64,000 bases of DNA from Mucilaginibacter roseus (GTDB lineage Bacteria > Bacteroidota > Bacteroidia > Sphingobacteriales > Sphingobacteriaceae), in NCBI RefSeq assembly GCF_021215455.1, contig NZ_JAJPWV010000005.1, positions 272,497-336,496 of the forward strand. Reading direction: 5' to 3'. Position 1 is the stretch's first letter. Each line of letters opens with the position of its first letter. Under the pieces are notes generated by a model, which ran no database searches, was not told the DNA's origin, and was given only the letters and a program-made list of their open reading frames with translations. Shown here piece after piece: positions 9,400-18,798 of the stretch. Position numbers and translations under genes: made by a program.

Positions 9400-11505
9400 A
9401 TGAAAAAAATAGCCCTTGCCTCTCTCCTGTTGCAAAGCGCCTTGGCTTTTGCACAGCCTGCACCTAAGCCTTATGGTGTAACGCCATCTGCAGCGCAGCT
9501 TAACTGGCATAAGCTGGAGATGTATTGCATCATACACTACGGCGTTGATACTTATACCGATAAGGAATGGGGTTTTGGCGATGAAGACCCGAAACTGATT
9601 GACCCGGCAAAATTTGATGCCGTGCAGATAGTTCAGGCGGCTAAGGATGGCGGCTTTAAGGGCATAGTTATGGTAGCCAAACACCATGACGGACTATGCC
9701 TGTGGCCAACCAAAACTACCGACCATAACATCAGCAAAGCCAAATGGAAAAATGGCAAGGGCGATATGGTTAAGGAATACCAATTGGCCTGCGAAAAACT
9801 GGGTATGCAGTTAGGCTTATATTGTTCGCCTTGGGACAGGAACAATGCCTTTTACGGCAAACCTGAATACCTGAAAATATACCAGCAGCAACTGCGCGAA
9901 TTATACAGCAATTACGGCAAGCTGTTCATCTCCTGGCATGATGGCGCCAATGGCGGCGACGGCTACTACGGCGGAGCCAACGAGACACGCAAAATAGATC
10001 GCACCACTTATTACGATTGGGCAAACACCTGGGCCATTACCCGTAAAATGCAGCCCGGTGCAACCATATTTGGCGATGTTGGTCCGGATGTGCGTTGGGT
10101 AGGTAATGAGGAAGGCCACGCGGGCGAAACAAGCTGGGCAACCTATACGCCTAAAGCATCGCAATCCGGCAAACAACCGGCTAATGGCGAGGTACTGTAT
10201 GAGTTAGGCATTGAAGGCACGCGCAACGGCAAGTACTGGATGCCTGCGGAGTGCGATGTACCTTTTCGACCGGGGTGGTTTTATCATGCCAGTCAGGACG
10301 GAATGGCTAAATCGCCTTATACCCTGCTCGATCTGTATTACAAAAGCGTTGGCCGTGGCGCGGCGCTGGATCTTGGTTTATCACCAAATCGTGATGGTGT
10401 GATAGATGCCGATGATGTGGCCAAGCTGAAAGCCTTTGGTGAATTATTGAAGCAAACCTTTACTACTAATCTGGCTAAGGATGCCGAAATCACAGCCAGT
10501 AATGTACGTGGTAAGAACAGCAAGCTATATGGCACTAAATTCCTGACGGATACTGACCCTTTCTCGTACTGGGCAACGGATGATAAGATTAACACCCCAA
10601 CGCTTACCCTGAGCTTTAAAAAGCCGGTTAGCTTTAACGTGATCCAACTGCGTGAGAATATTAAATTAGGGCAGCGTATTGAGGAAGTAGCTGTGGATGC
10701 TTATCAAAACGGAAAGTGGAAACAGGTAGCTACCGCAACAAGCATCGGTTCAAAACGACTAATACGTTTACCGCAAAATATTACGGCAAGCAAGGTGAGG
10801 CTGCGTATTGTAAAATCGCCGGTTAGCATTGCATTGAGCGATTTCGGCTTGTATAAAGAGCCTGTACACGTTACTGCTCCCGCCATCAGCAAAAGCCGCA
10901 GCGGCGAGGTTACCATCAGTACCGATGCGCCTGTATCAAACATTTACTACACGCTGGATGGCAGCACACCATCCAAGGTATCAACCCCATATAGCAAACC
11001 ATTTGTATTGACCGATGGTGGCATCGTTAAGGCTATTGCCGTGGATGGCGATGTAACCAGCGAGGCCGCTAACGTAAAATTCGGCCTGAATAAAGAGAAT
11101 TGGGAATTGCTGAACACCGCTAATAACGGTGCTGCGCAAGCTATTGACGAGAACTATCGTTCGGTTTGGATCACCTTGCAAAAGGATACTTCGGCAGCAT
11201 TTAAACCAACTGAACTGGCTGTAGATATGGCCGGTGAGCAAACCATCAGCACATTCACTTACCTACCTCGTCAGGATAAGAAAACTGAAGGCATTGTTGA
11301 CCGCTATACTTTTTACGTAAGTGATAATGGTACTGATTGGAAGGAAGCCGCAAAAGGTGAATTCTCAAACATCAAAGCTAACCCTGTTGAGCAGGAGATC
11401 AAACTGAATGCACCAATAAAAGCAAGGTATTTTAAATTCCGGGCCGATCACGTGATCAGCGGGAATGGTGTAGCGATTGCCGAGATCGGCGTTCGCTCAA
11501 AATAG
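9400..11505 (+). CDS. Alpha-L-fucosidase GH29 with chitobiase-C-like and F5/8C-like domains
   Basis: A 701-residue exported fucosidase (signal peptide to ALAFAQ). The GH29 barrel shows KHHDGLCLWPTKTTDHN and CEKLGMQLGLYCSPWDRN. The likely nucleophile is Asp181 in SWHDGANGG. From about residue 355 there is an F5/8 type C-like sandwich (NLAKDAEITASNVRG onward), then a chitobiase C-terminal-like segment (NIYYTLDGSTPSKVSTPYSK) and a second F5/8C-like domain to the end. These suggest carbohydrate binding. The gene follows GH20 by 10 bases and meets the minus-strand DoxX-like gene with a single base between them and no terminator. Confidence 0.93.
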   Translation: MKKIALASLLLQSALAFAQPAPKPYGVTPSAAQLNWHKLEMYCIIHYGVDTYTDKEWGFGDEDPKLIDPAKFDAVQIVQAAKDGGFKGIVMVAKHHDGLCLWPTKTTDHNISKAKWKNGKGDMVKEYQLACEKLGMQLGLYCSPWDRNNAFYGKPEYLKIYQQQLRELYSNYGKLFISWHDGANGGDGYYGGANETRKIDRTTYYDWANTWAITRKMQPGATIFGDVGPDVRWVGNEEGHAGETSWATYTPKASQSGKQPANGEVLYELGIEGTRNGKYWMPAECDVPFRPGWFYHASQDGMAKSPYTLLDLYYKSVGRGAALDLGLSPNRDGVIDADDVAKLKAFGELLKQTFTTNLAKDAEITASNVRGKNSKLYGTKFLTDTDPFSYWATDDKINTPTLTLSFKKPVSFNVIQLRENIKLGQRIEEVAVDAYQNGKWKQVATATSIGSKRLIRLPQNITASKVRLRIVKSPVSIALSDFGLYKEPVHVTAPAISKSRSGEVTISTDAPVSNIYYTLDGSTPSKVSTPYSKPFVLTDGGIVKAIAVDGDVTSEAANVKFGLNKENWELLNTANNGAAQAIDENYRSVWITLQKDTSAAFKPTELAVDMAGEQTISTFTYLPRQDKKTEGIVDRYTFYVSDNGTDWKEAAKGEFSNIKANPVEQEIKLNAPIKARYFKFRADHVISGNGVAIAEIGVRSK

Positions 11506-11506
11506 A

Positions 11507-12340
11507 TCAGGATGTGATCACACTTTTTTGTGCGCCGTGTACAGTTTTGGTATGCGGCGCGCAAATAAACCATAAGGCTAATAAAACGCCGTAACTCCCT
11601 CCCCTCTCTATCCACTCAAAAGCGGCGTATTGCGGGTACAAAAGTTCGGTTGCTACTTTCCAGATAAAAAACACCAGTAGCAAAGTACGGTTCGGTTTAA
11701 CCAAAATAAACACGGCCGCGGCAATTTCGACAATGCCGTTCACCAAAGCTACATTTTCAGCCTGACGAAAACCCAGGGAATTGTATTGACCCATCAATCC
11801 CTTTTTGTGGAGCAAGTTTAACCAGCCATGTCCTGTAAGCAGTAAAAACGCCGCTATACGTAAAGCCAGCTGTACCAATTTAAGGCGATCAACCGATACA
11901 GATGCAGACTGCTTCATCTTGGTAAATAAAGATTTAAAAGACGGCTCAAATCCACACAAGAGCAATAAAGCTAAAGGCGCGCCATAGTTCCCGGCACGTT
12001 CAATCATCTCGGCAAAGGGCTCTCCTGATAATGGGCGCATGGATGCGGTAATTAAACCCCAGATAACCAGCCATAGCGTAACCGCACGTGTTGGATAGAT
12101 CAGGATGCTGATACCCATTAAAATATCAACCATACCAACCACAGGCATTAGTTTGTAGGCCATCGCCTTGCCTATCCCGGCAACGGCAAAATAATTGCAC
12201 CAGATGGGTTTGGTTATAATGCCAAATGCGCCGTGGCCAATAAAACACATGGCTACGGCGCATTGCAGTATAACATATACCGGCTTTACAGCATCAGTAT
12301 TTAAAGCAGGTTTAAATATGGTTGCCTTCAGCGGCATCAT
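11507..12340 (-). CDS. DoxX-like integral membrane protein with internal duplication
   Basis: A 277-residue protein with roughly eight membrane segments in two similar halves. Each half begins with a FIGHGAFGI or LLTGHGWLNL motif followed by a small-residue helix (VDILMGISILIYPTRA; VEIAAAVFILVKPNRT) and an aromatic helix ending near YGAPLALLLL or YGVLLALWFI. This is the pattern of DoxX/DoxD-like membrane proteins, here duplicated and fused. It sits 13 bases after the GH92 gene and looks like the last gene of the PUL operon. Function is unknown; a role in redox or in solute handling is guesswork. Confidence 0.55.
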   Translation of the reverse strand: MMPLKATIFKPALNTDAVKPVYVILQCAVAMCFIGHGAFGIITKPIWCNYFAVAGIGKAMAYKLMPVVGMVDILMGISILIYPTRAVTLWLVIWGLITASMRPLSGEPFAEMIERAGNYGAPLALLLLCGFEPSFKSLFTKMKQSASVSVDRLKLVQLALRIAAFLLLTGHGWLNLLHKKGLMGQYNSLGFRQAENVALVNGIVEIAAAVFILVKPNRTLLLVFFIWKVATELLYPQYAAFEWIERGGSYGVLLALWFICAPHTKTVHGAQKSVITS

Positions 12341-12353
12341 TACATCAATCAGT

Positions 12354-14606
12354 TTACTTCATGGAATACGGGCGATCCGCCGCTTTTGTACCCCATTTAA
12401 GGTTGGGTTTGTTACCCATTACAAAAACCAGCTCGCCGCCCTTCATTAATTCGGTATGGCTAATATAAGCTTTTGTGTATGGTTTTCCATTTAAAGTAAC
12501 GCTCTGTATGTATTTATTTTCATCGCTGTTATTACGTGCGGTAAGTTTGAACTTTTTGCCCTCCGGCAAGTTGATCACCGCCTCGTTAAACAGCGGACTA
12601 CCAAACACATAATTACCGTTAGCCGGGTTAACCGGGTAAAAGCCCAATGATGATAGTACGTACCAAGCCGACATCTGGCCAACATCTTCATTACCGATGA
12701 TGCCATCAGGTTTGGTAGTGTAAAACTCCTTCATAATGTAGCGTACCTTTTCAGCCGTTTTCCATGGCTTACCGGCGTAGGCGTACAGGTAAGTAATGTG
12801 GTGGCTCGGCTCATTACCATGCGCATACTGGCCTATTAAACCTGAAATGTCATCTGACGCCTTATCGCCCATATCACCTTCGGCAACAAAAAAAGTATCC
12901 AGCTTGGCCGCGAATTTTTTATCGCCACCTAACAGTTTAATCAGCCCTTCCACATCCTGCGGCACCAGCCATTGGTATTGCCATGCGTTACCCTCGGTAT
13001 AATCGCCACGCTCGTGTATAGAACGGAACGGATCGAAAGGCTCCTTAAACTTGCCATCAGCCAGTTTAGCACGGAAGAAACCTGTTTTGCTATCGAAATA
13101 GTTTTTGTAGTAATTACCGCGTTTAGTGAAGTATTCGTAATCGGCAGTGTTGCCCATTTTTTTGGCCATCTGCGCGGCGCTCCAATCAGCTAAAGCATAT
13201 TCCAAGCCCATTGATACCGACTCGGCAGTGCTATCAGCAGGTACATAACCTAATGATTTTACGAACTTGATACCACGCTCATCGCCCATGGCGGTAGCTT
13301 TTACAGCTTCCCAGGCCAGCTTTTCATCAAAGCCCTTGTAGCCTTTCAGGTAAGCATCAACCACAACAGGTATAGCGCTGTAACCCACCATGCAATTGGT
13401 TTCATTAGCCATCAGGTGCCATACAGGCAGTTTGCCTTGTTGCTTGTAAATGGCCAGCATGGTATTGATCATATCGCTCACTCGCTCAGGATGAAGCAGC
13501 GTGTACATCGGGTCGGCAGCACGGTAGGTATCCCACAACGAGAAGGTAGTCAGATTATTGAAACCTTCGTTTTTGTGTACTTTTTTATCAGTTCCCCAAT
13601 AATCACCGTTAACATCATTAAAGGTTGATGGCGCTATCATGGTGTGGTACATGGCCGTATAGAAAACCTTTTTCTTATCCTCATCGGGCGTGGTAATGGC
13701 AACTTTGTTCAGCGCCTTATCCCAGGCGGCTTGTGCTTTGGTTACAGTGCCTGCAAAATCCCACCCCGGTAATTCAGTTTTCATGTTAAGCGCCGCGTTC
13801 TCTACACTTACCGGCGAGATACCCACTTTAACATAAACCTTTTCACCATCCTTAGTAGCAAAGGTAACTACACCTTTAGCCTTAACAGCCTCGATAGAGG
13901 TACCGGTTTTAACCGTGGTGCTATCATAAACGGTTAAGGTTTTAACAGGTTTCGAAAGGATCATGGTGAAATAGATACGCTGATCAACTGCCCAGCCCTC
14001 CGAGTAACGGTAGCCGGTAATGGTGGTGTCGTTCACCAGGGTAAGCGATGTTTTCATCGGCCTGTCCCAACCTATGCCCTGCTGCAAGTCGATCACGATG
14101 TGCGATTGATCGTTTTTAGGGAAAGTATACTCATGGAAACCAACCCGTGGCGTGGTAGTTAATTTAACGCCAATATTATATCGATTTAGCTTTACAGCAT
14201 AAAAACCGGCGTTAGCGGTTTCTGACGAGCGGTTGAATGTTGATATAAATCCTGATTCCTGATCCTTAATACTGCCTTTGGCCACCTTGATGGGCCCTGT
14301 TGTAGGCATCAGGGCAATGTCACCTAGATCGCCGATACCGGTACCACTCAGGCGGGTGTGGCTAAAGCCAACAATGGTGGTATCGCTAATATGATAGCCA
14401 GAACACCAATCCCAACCCTCAGATACGTTTACCGGACCTAATTGTACCGCGCCAAAAGGCACGTTCGCCCCCATAAACACGTGACCATGAAAACCCGTAC
14501 CAATATACGGATCAACATATTTTGAAAGGCCCGTTGGTTTGCCCTGCCCGAATGCCCCTCCGCACAATGCCGCCAGTGCTAACAGCGAGAAAATACTTTT
14601 TTTCAT
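12354..14606 (-). CDS. GH92 family alpha-mannosidase (exo-alpha-1,2-type), exported
   Basis: A 750-residue calcium-dependent inverting alpha-mannosidase of family GH92. Signal peptide MKKSIFSLLALAALCGGAFG. The N-terminal sandwich begins YVDPYIGTGFHGHVFMGANV, followed by GFSHTRLSGTGIGDLGD. The helical catalytic domain has TFSLWDTYRAADPM, HLMANETNCMVGY and, near the end, PDGIIGNEDVGQMSAWYV with the acidic catalytic pair region. All are hallmarks of the family. The gene follows GH2 by 48 bases and would trim mannose from N-glycans or mannans. Linkage specificity (1,2, 1,3, 1,6) is not readable. Confidence 0.95.
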   Translation of the reverse strand: MKKSIFSLLALAALCGGAFGQGKPTGLSKYVDPYIGTGFHGHVFMGANVPFGAVQLGPVNVSEGWDWCSGYHISDTTIVGFSHTRLSGTGIGDLGDIALMPTTGPIKVAKGSIKDQESGFISTFNRSSETANAGFYAVKLNRYNIGVKLTTTPRVGFHEYTFPKNDQSHIVIDLQQGIGWDRPMKTSLTLVNDTTITGYRYSEGWAVDQRIYFTMILSKPVKTLTVYDSTTVKTGTSIEAVKAKGVVTFATKDGEKVYVKVGISPVSVENAALNMKTELPGWDFAGTVTKAQAAWDKALNKVAITTPDEDKKKVFYTAMYHTMIAPSTFNDVNGDYWGTDKKVHKNEGFNNLTTFSLWDTYRAADPMYTLLHPERVSDMINTMLAIYKQQGKLPVWHLMANETNCMVGYSAIPVVVDAYLKGYKGFDEKLAWEAVKATAMGDERGIKFVKSLGYVPADSTAESVSMGLEYALADWSAAQMAKKMGNTADYEYFTKRGNYYKNYFDSKTGFFRAKLADGKFKEPFDPFRSIHERGDYTEGNAWQYQWLVPQDVEGLIKLLGGDKKFAAKLDTFFVAEGDMGDKASDDISGLIGQYAHGNEPSHHITYLYAYAGKPWKTAEKVRYIMKEFYTTKPDGIIGNEDVGQMSAWYVLSSLGFYPVNPANGNYVFGSPLFNEAVINLPEGKKFKLTARNNSDENKYIQSVTLNGKPYTKAYISHTELMKGGELVFVMGNKPNLKWGTKAADRPYSMK

Positions 14607-14654
14607 TTGTTATGTTTTGTAGACTATTGAATAGCCCGCCAATTTAACTCTAAT

Positions 14655-17324
14655 TTAATTAACGGCGATGCTTGTTTCCTTCAAGTTCCAACCGCTAACG
14701 GTTACAGCCGGTGTGGCGGTATGCAGTTTTGGGTCGTAATTAATAGTTACAGTTTTGCTGGTGCCTGGCAATACCGATATATAGTTATCATTATAAAAAA
14801 CCGGCAACATACGCTCTTTAGTATTGCTGTTTACTAATGATACACGGTTAAAGAATGCCAGCGGCGCGTTAGCCGGGTTGGTTAATGTTACCTCGACCTT
14901 GCCATTAGCTACCTTTTTAGCGGTAGCGGTTACTTTTGAGGCAGCCATGCTTTTTAAACCGGAGTATTCACCTTTAGCATCAGCCACCCAATAAATATTT
15001 TCGCTGACTATTTTTTGTGTATGATCCTGCAGTTGCAACACCAGGAATGCGCCTTTATCTTTTGCTACCTCATCCAATTGTTTTTTAACTGAAAGATACC
15101 GTTTGGTGGTAGTCGGCGTGACATCAGCGAATACTTGCGTAATCGGCGTTTCCTTACCTTCCAGATCAAGTATTTTAGCAACGATCATCAGGTTAGTATG
15201 CGTTTTAAAGGTATTATTGGCTACCATTACCATACCATCGCCAGGGTTGTACATAATGTGCAGCGGTTGGCTGCCATTAGTCAAGCCATACAAGCAAGCG
15301 TTCGGGTCGAGGTAATAATCATACATCTGGCCGCGCATAGCAGTCCACGGGTTTTGTGTTTTCCAGATGATGACACCGGTATACCAATCCCACATGTGCG
15401 AACTAAAGCCTTCCATTAAAGCACGGTACTGATCGTAATTCACTAATTGCGCTTTGTTGGCAAAATCCTCGGCATCTTTAACTTTGCCGTACTTATCTAT
15501 AAAACCATCGTACCCGATATATTTATGATAATCCCAAACCGAATCAACTTTTGATTTACCGGTCGAGGCATCAAATTCCGGCGCGACCATGTTCTCTTTA
15601 GGGATGAATCTTTTTAAGGACGTATAATCGCTTACCCCTACCGAGCCAACCTCGGAGTTAAAAGGGAATGTTTTAAAATCCCAGAAAACAGATAATGGTT
15701 GGATGCCGTAAGGGCCATCGCCGTTACCACCCAATACGTTGCGCGACATGAGCTCTGAATTAGAGTACGACACGAACCAGCGAGTCGGATCAAGTTTAGG
15801 AAAAACGGTATCCTGCAAAGCAGCCAGAATATCCTGTGGAGGCGTGATCTCGTTACCGCCACACCATAGGGCCAGCGACGGATAGTTACGTACCATCTTT
15901 ACCTGGTCAGACACCGAACGCATGTACAGGTCATGGTCATCAGGGTATTTACGGCGGGTCCACTGATCCTCGGCCTTCATCGGATCAACCCAACGACCGT
16001 TACAATCACCTGATCCCCAGAGATCCTGGAATACCAGCAAGCCATATTTATCGCAAGCCTTGTAAAACTCCGGGCGCTCCACGATAGCGCCACCCCAAAT
16101 GCGGATCAGGTTCAGGTTCATATCGTGGTGATAGCGAACCTCGGCATCGTAACGCATATCTGAGAAGCGCAGCATCGCGTCGGATATGATCCAGTTACCA
16201 CCTTTGATAAATATTTTTTGACCGTTAACATTCACCTGGCGGCTTTCAGTCTTTTCGTTCCAGTTGGTGGTGATCTGCCTTACGCCTACCTCAATATCTT
16301 CTTTTGATGATACCTTGTTATCGGCAGTTAAAAACTCAACCCGCAGATTGTATAGGTTTTGCTCACCATAACCATTTGGCCACCATAGTTTTGGATTTTT
16401 AAGCACGTAATCATCCAACTGAACATCAAGTGACGATGACGGCTTAAGGGTGATCTTTTTTGAAACCGTACCGTCTGCAATGGTATAACGCAGTGTACCT
16501 GTTACCGCCTGGGCCGTTGGGTTTTGCACCGTAGCAGCCACTTTTATAATAGCCGGAGCCTGCGGGCCTTCCGGCTGGCGCACGCCCGGAACTAAAGTAA
16601 TTACATGTGGACTGATTACCGCTACAGCACCTGTTTTTTCAATGATCACCTTATCCCAAATACCGGTATTGCGGTCGCGCATGGGTTGTATCCAGTCCCA
16701 ACCGGCGGTGTATTGCAGGCCTACACCTTTGGCAATGGTACCGTCGCCACCCTGGCCGCCGTTAGGATTGCCCACTACATCAGGCGGGTGAACTATGATA
16801 GCCAAACGGTTGCTGCCATTTTTGGCCAGCCATTTGGTTATGTTGTAGCGCTGACGCAGAAACATGCCTTTATGCAGCCTGGCATTCAGTTTATGCCCAT
16901 TCAGATAAATATCTGAACTGTAATTAACACCGCGCAGGTTTAAATAAACCTGGTTATTGCCTTGTGGGGCAGCTTCTTTAAAATCTTTTACAAACCAGTA
17001 GGTATAGTAATCGCGGCCAACCTTGTAAATGTCAGGTATGCGCTGGTTATTCATGCCGTAAAACGGATCGGGCACCTGCTTGTTATTGAGTTGGGTAGTT
17101 AATACGGTTCCCGGTACGGTAGCCTTCTCCCAGCCCGACGTTGCAAATGATGCTTGCGACATTTTTACGCCATCAGCCTGTACGGTTGATGCTTTTTTGC
17201 ATAACCAACCCTCATTTAACTCATACGTGGTTTGTGCCTTTGCGGCAGGCAGGCTAAGGGCCATGAGTAAACCCGAACCTAAACTAATCTGTGCTTTTAA
17301 AATACTTTTCCTGTTGATCTTCAA
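14655..17324 (-). CDS. GH2 family exo-beta-mannosidase/glucosaminidase-type hydrolase, exported
   Basis: An 889-residue retaining GH2 enzyme. Sugar-binding domain: YSSDIYLNGHKLNARLHKGM. Barrel: IRIWGGAIVERPEFYKACDKYG and LVFQDLWGSGDCN. Acid/base Glu492 is in WCGGNEIT and the likely nucleophile Glu583 in APEFD. The length and the GGNE/WGSGDCN motifs fit the mannosylglycoprotein endo-beta-mannosidase and exo-glucosaminidase subgroup. Next to GH92 it plausibly removes the core beta-mannose. The signal peptide has no ATG: it starts at TTG 17324, 28 bases after the GH29 stop, and the first in-frame ATG would cut the signal sequence. Confidence 0.9.
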   Translation of the reverse strand: MKINRKSILKAQISLGSGLLMALSLPAAKAQTTYELNEGWLCKKASTVQADGVKMSQASFATSGWEKATVPGTVLTTQLNNKQVPDPFYGMNNQRIPDIYKVGRDYYTYWFVKDFKEAAPQGNNQVYLNLRGVNYSSDIYLNGHKLNARLHKGMFLRQRYNITKWLAKNGSNRLAIIVHPPDVVGNPNGGQGGDGTIAKGVGLQYTAGWDWIQPMRDRNTGIWDKVIIEKTGAVAVISPHVITLVPGVRQPEGPQAPAIIKVAATVQNPTAQAVTGTLRYTIADGTVSKKITLKPSSSLDVQLDDYVLKNPKLWWPNGYGEQNLYNLRVEFLTADNKVSSKEDIEVGVRQITTNWNEKTESRQVNVNGQKIFIKGGNWIISDAMLRFSDMRYDAEVRYHHDMNLNLIRIWGGAIVERPEFYKACDKYGLLVFQDLWGSGDCNGRWVDPMKAEDQWTRRKYPDDHDLYMRSVSDQVKMVRNYPSLALWCGGNEITPPQDILAALQDTVFPKLDPTRWFVSYSNSELMSRNVLGGNGDGPYGIQPLSVFWDFKTFPFNSEVGSVGVSDYTSLKRFIPKENMVAPEFDASTGKSKVDSVWDYHKYIGYDGFIDKYGKVKDAEDFANKAQLVNYDQYRALMEGFSSHMWDWYTGVIIWKTQNPWTAMRGQMYDYYLDPNACLYGLTNGSQPLHIMYNPGDGMVMVANNTFKTHTNLMIVAKILDLEGKETPITQVFADVTPTTTKRYLSVKKQLDEVAKDKGAFLVLQLQDHTQKIVSENIYWVADAKGEYSGLKSMAASKVTATAKKVANGKVEVTLTNPANAPLAFFNRVSLVNSNTKERMLPVFYNDNYISVLPGTSKTVTINYDPKLHTATPAVTVSGWNLKETSIAVN

Positions 17325-17352
17325 AACAATAAATAATTTTTATAAGTTTTTA

Positions 17353-18798
17353 TTAGTAGATGATTTTGAACCCAGCGGCCTCTTTTAAACCGGCTTTTTG
17401 ATATAGCGCTTTGTAATTGCTCACCACTACACCATCGGCACCGGCTTTCCATTTAACCTTTTGTTTGCTGCCCATTAACGTTACTTGCTTAGGCTTGCCC
17501 ATACCCTCAATGTTTATGGTTATGTTATCACCTTGTTCACCTTCGGGTAAAACGTAAGCGTAGGCTATTTTTTGATCTTTTGATTTGGTATAGAATACAT
17601 TGCCATTTGAATACGGCGCTACGGCGCGTGAGTTATAAATACCTTCACCATTGATCTTGATCCATTCGCCAATCGATTTCAGTCGATCGTAAGCGACAGG
17701 ATCCCAATCGCCATCAGGGCCCGGACCAATATTCATCAGCAGATTCCCACCGCGCGACACAATTTTAACCAAAAGGTCGATAACATCATGTGCTGATTTG
17801 TATTTATCGCCCGGTACATAACTCCATGAGTTACCCATGGTTATACAGCTCTCCCACGGATAGCTTAACGGTTTTTCGGGCACTTCCTGCTCAGGCGTGG
17901 TATAATTTTCATATTGCCCGGCAACGGTACGGTCAACCACCATCAGTCCCGGCTGATGCTGCCTTGCCATAGCGGCTATCTTAGGCATATCAATATCCTG
18001 GTTAAACTTGATGCCGCGCTGCCAGTCAACAGCGGTATCAATGGTTTCCTTCGGCCTAACCCAGCCGCCATCAAGCCATAAAATATCCACCTTGCCGTAG
18101 CCCGTCATTAACTCCTCTATCTGATTGTAGGTAAACTTTTTAAATGCATCCCAGCGTTCCGGATATTTAGCCGGGTCATAGTTCACATTACGATCCTTTG
18201 GCGGAAAATATGGCCACCAGTAATCCTTTGAGTGCCAGTCGGGCTTGGAAAAATACGCGCCTATCATGAAGTTTTGCTTCCTGAAAGCGTTGAATATTTC
18301 CTTAGTAACGTTTGCCCTTGGGTTTGTTGAGAAAGGCGTTTTCTTATCCGTGATCTTATAATCTGTCTGCTTGGTATCAAACATACTAAAGCCGTCATGA
18401 TGTTTAGTAGTAAATACTACGTATTTCATGCCGGCTTCGTTAGCTGCCTTTACCCATTTTTCAGGATTGAACTTTACCGGGTTAAAGGTGGTTTGTAAAT
18501 TTTCGTAGGCCTTCAGGTAATTATTGTAGGTATCTGAGTACGGGCCTTTTCTTTGCGTCCAACCTTCATCCTCGGGGCAAATGCTCCAGCTTTCCACCAC
18601 GCCCCACTGGCTATAAGTACCCCAGTGCATAAACAAGCCGAACTTAAGGTCCTGCCATTGCGCCAGTTTAGCCACCACCAACGGATCAGTTGGTTTTTCA
18701 TACTTTTTAGACAGGTTGTGTGCCTGACCCAAAACGCCTGTGCTGTACAGCATTGCTGCCGCAGCAAAGACTTTACATATAGTAGATTTACTTATCAT
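17353..18798 (-). CDS. Alpha-L-fucosidase GH29, exported
   Basis: A 481-residue secreted fucosidase (signal peptide to VLGQA). It has FGLFMHWGTYSQWGVVESWS, the substrate-binding VVFTTKHHDGFSMFDT, and the nucleophile Asp in ILWLDGGWV (near residue 243). SRGGNLLMNIGPGPDGDW is the conserved segment after the active site. A short C-terminal sandwich completes it. ATG 18798 is preferred over TTG 18801. Its start overlaps the stop of the upstream ROK regulator by 11 bases, so the two are translationally coupled. This is the second GH29 in the locus and lacks the binding domains of the first, so the two probably cleave different fucose linkages. Confidence 0.95.
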   Translation of the reverse strand: MISKSTICKVFAAAAMLYSTGVLGQAHNLSKKYEKPTDPLVVAKLAQWQDLKFGLFMHWGTYSQWGVVESWSICPEDEGWTQRKGPYSDTYNNYLKAYENLQTTFNPVKFNPEKWVKAANEAGMKYVVFTTKHHDGFSMFDTKQTDYKITDKKTPFSTNPRANVTKEIFNAFRKQNFMIGAYFSKPDWHSKDYWWPYFPPKDRNVNYDPAKYPERWDAFKKFTYNQIEELMTGYGKVDILWLDGGWVRPKETIDTAVDWQRGIKFNQDIDMPKIAAMARQHQPGLMVVDRTVAGQYENYTTPEQEVPEKPLSYPWESCITMGNSWSYVPGDKYKSAHDVIDLLVKIVSRGGNLLMNIGPGPDGDWDPVAYDRLKSIGEWIKINGEGIYNSRAVAPYSNGNVFYTKSKDQKIAYAYVLPEGEQGDNITINIEGMGKPKQVTLMGSKQKVKWKAGADGVVVSNYKALYQKAGLKEAAGFKIIY

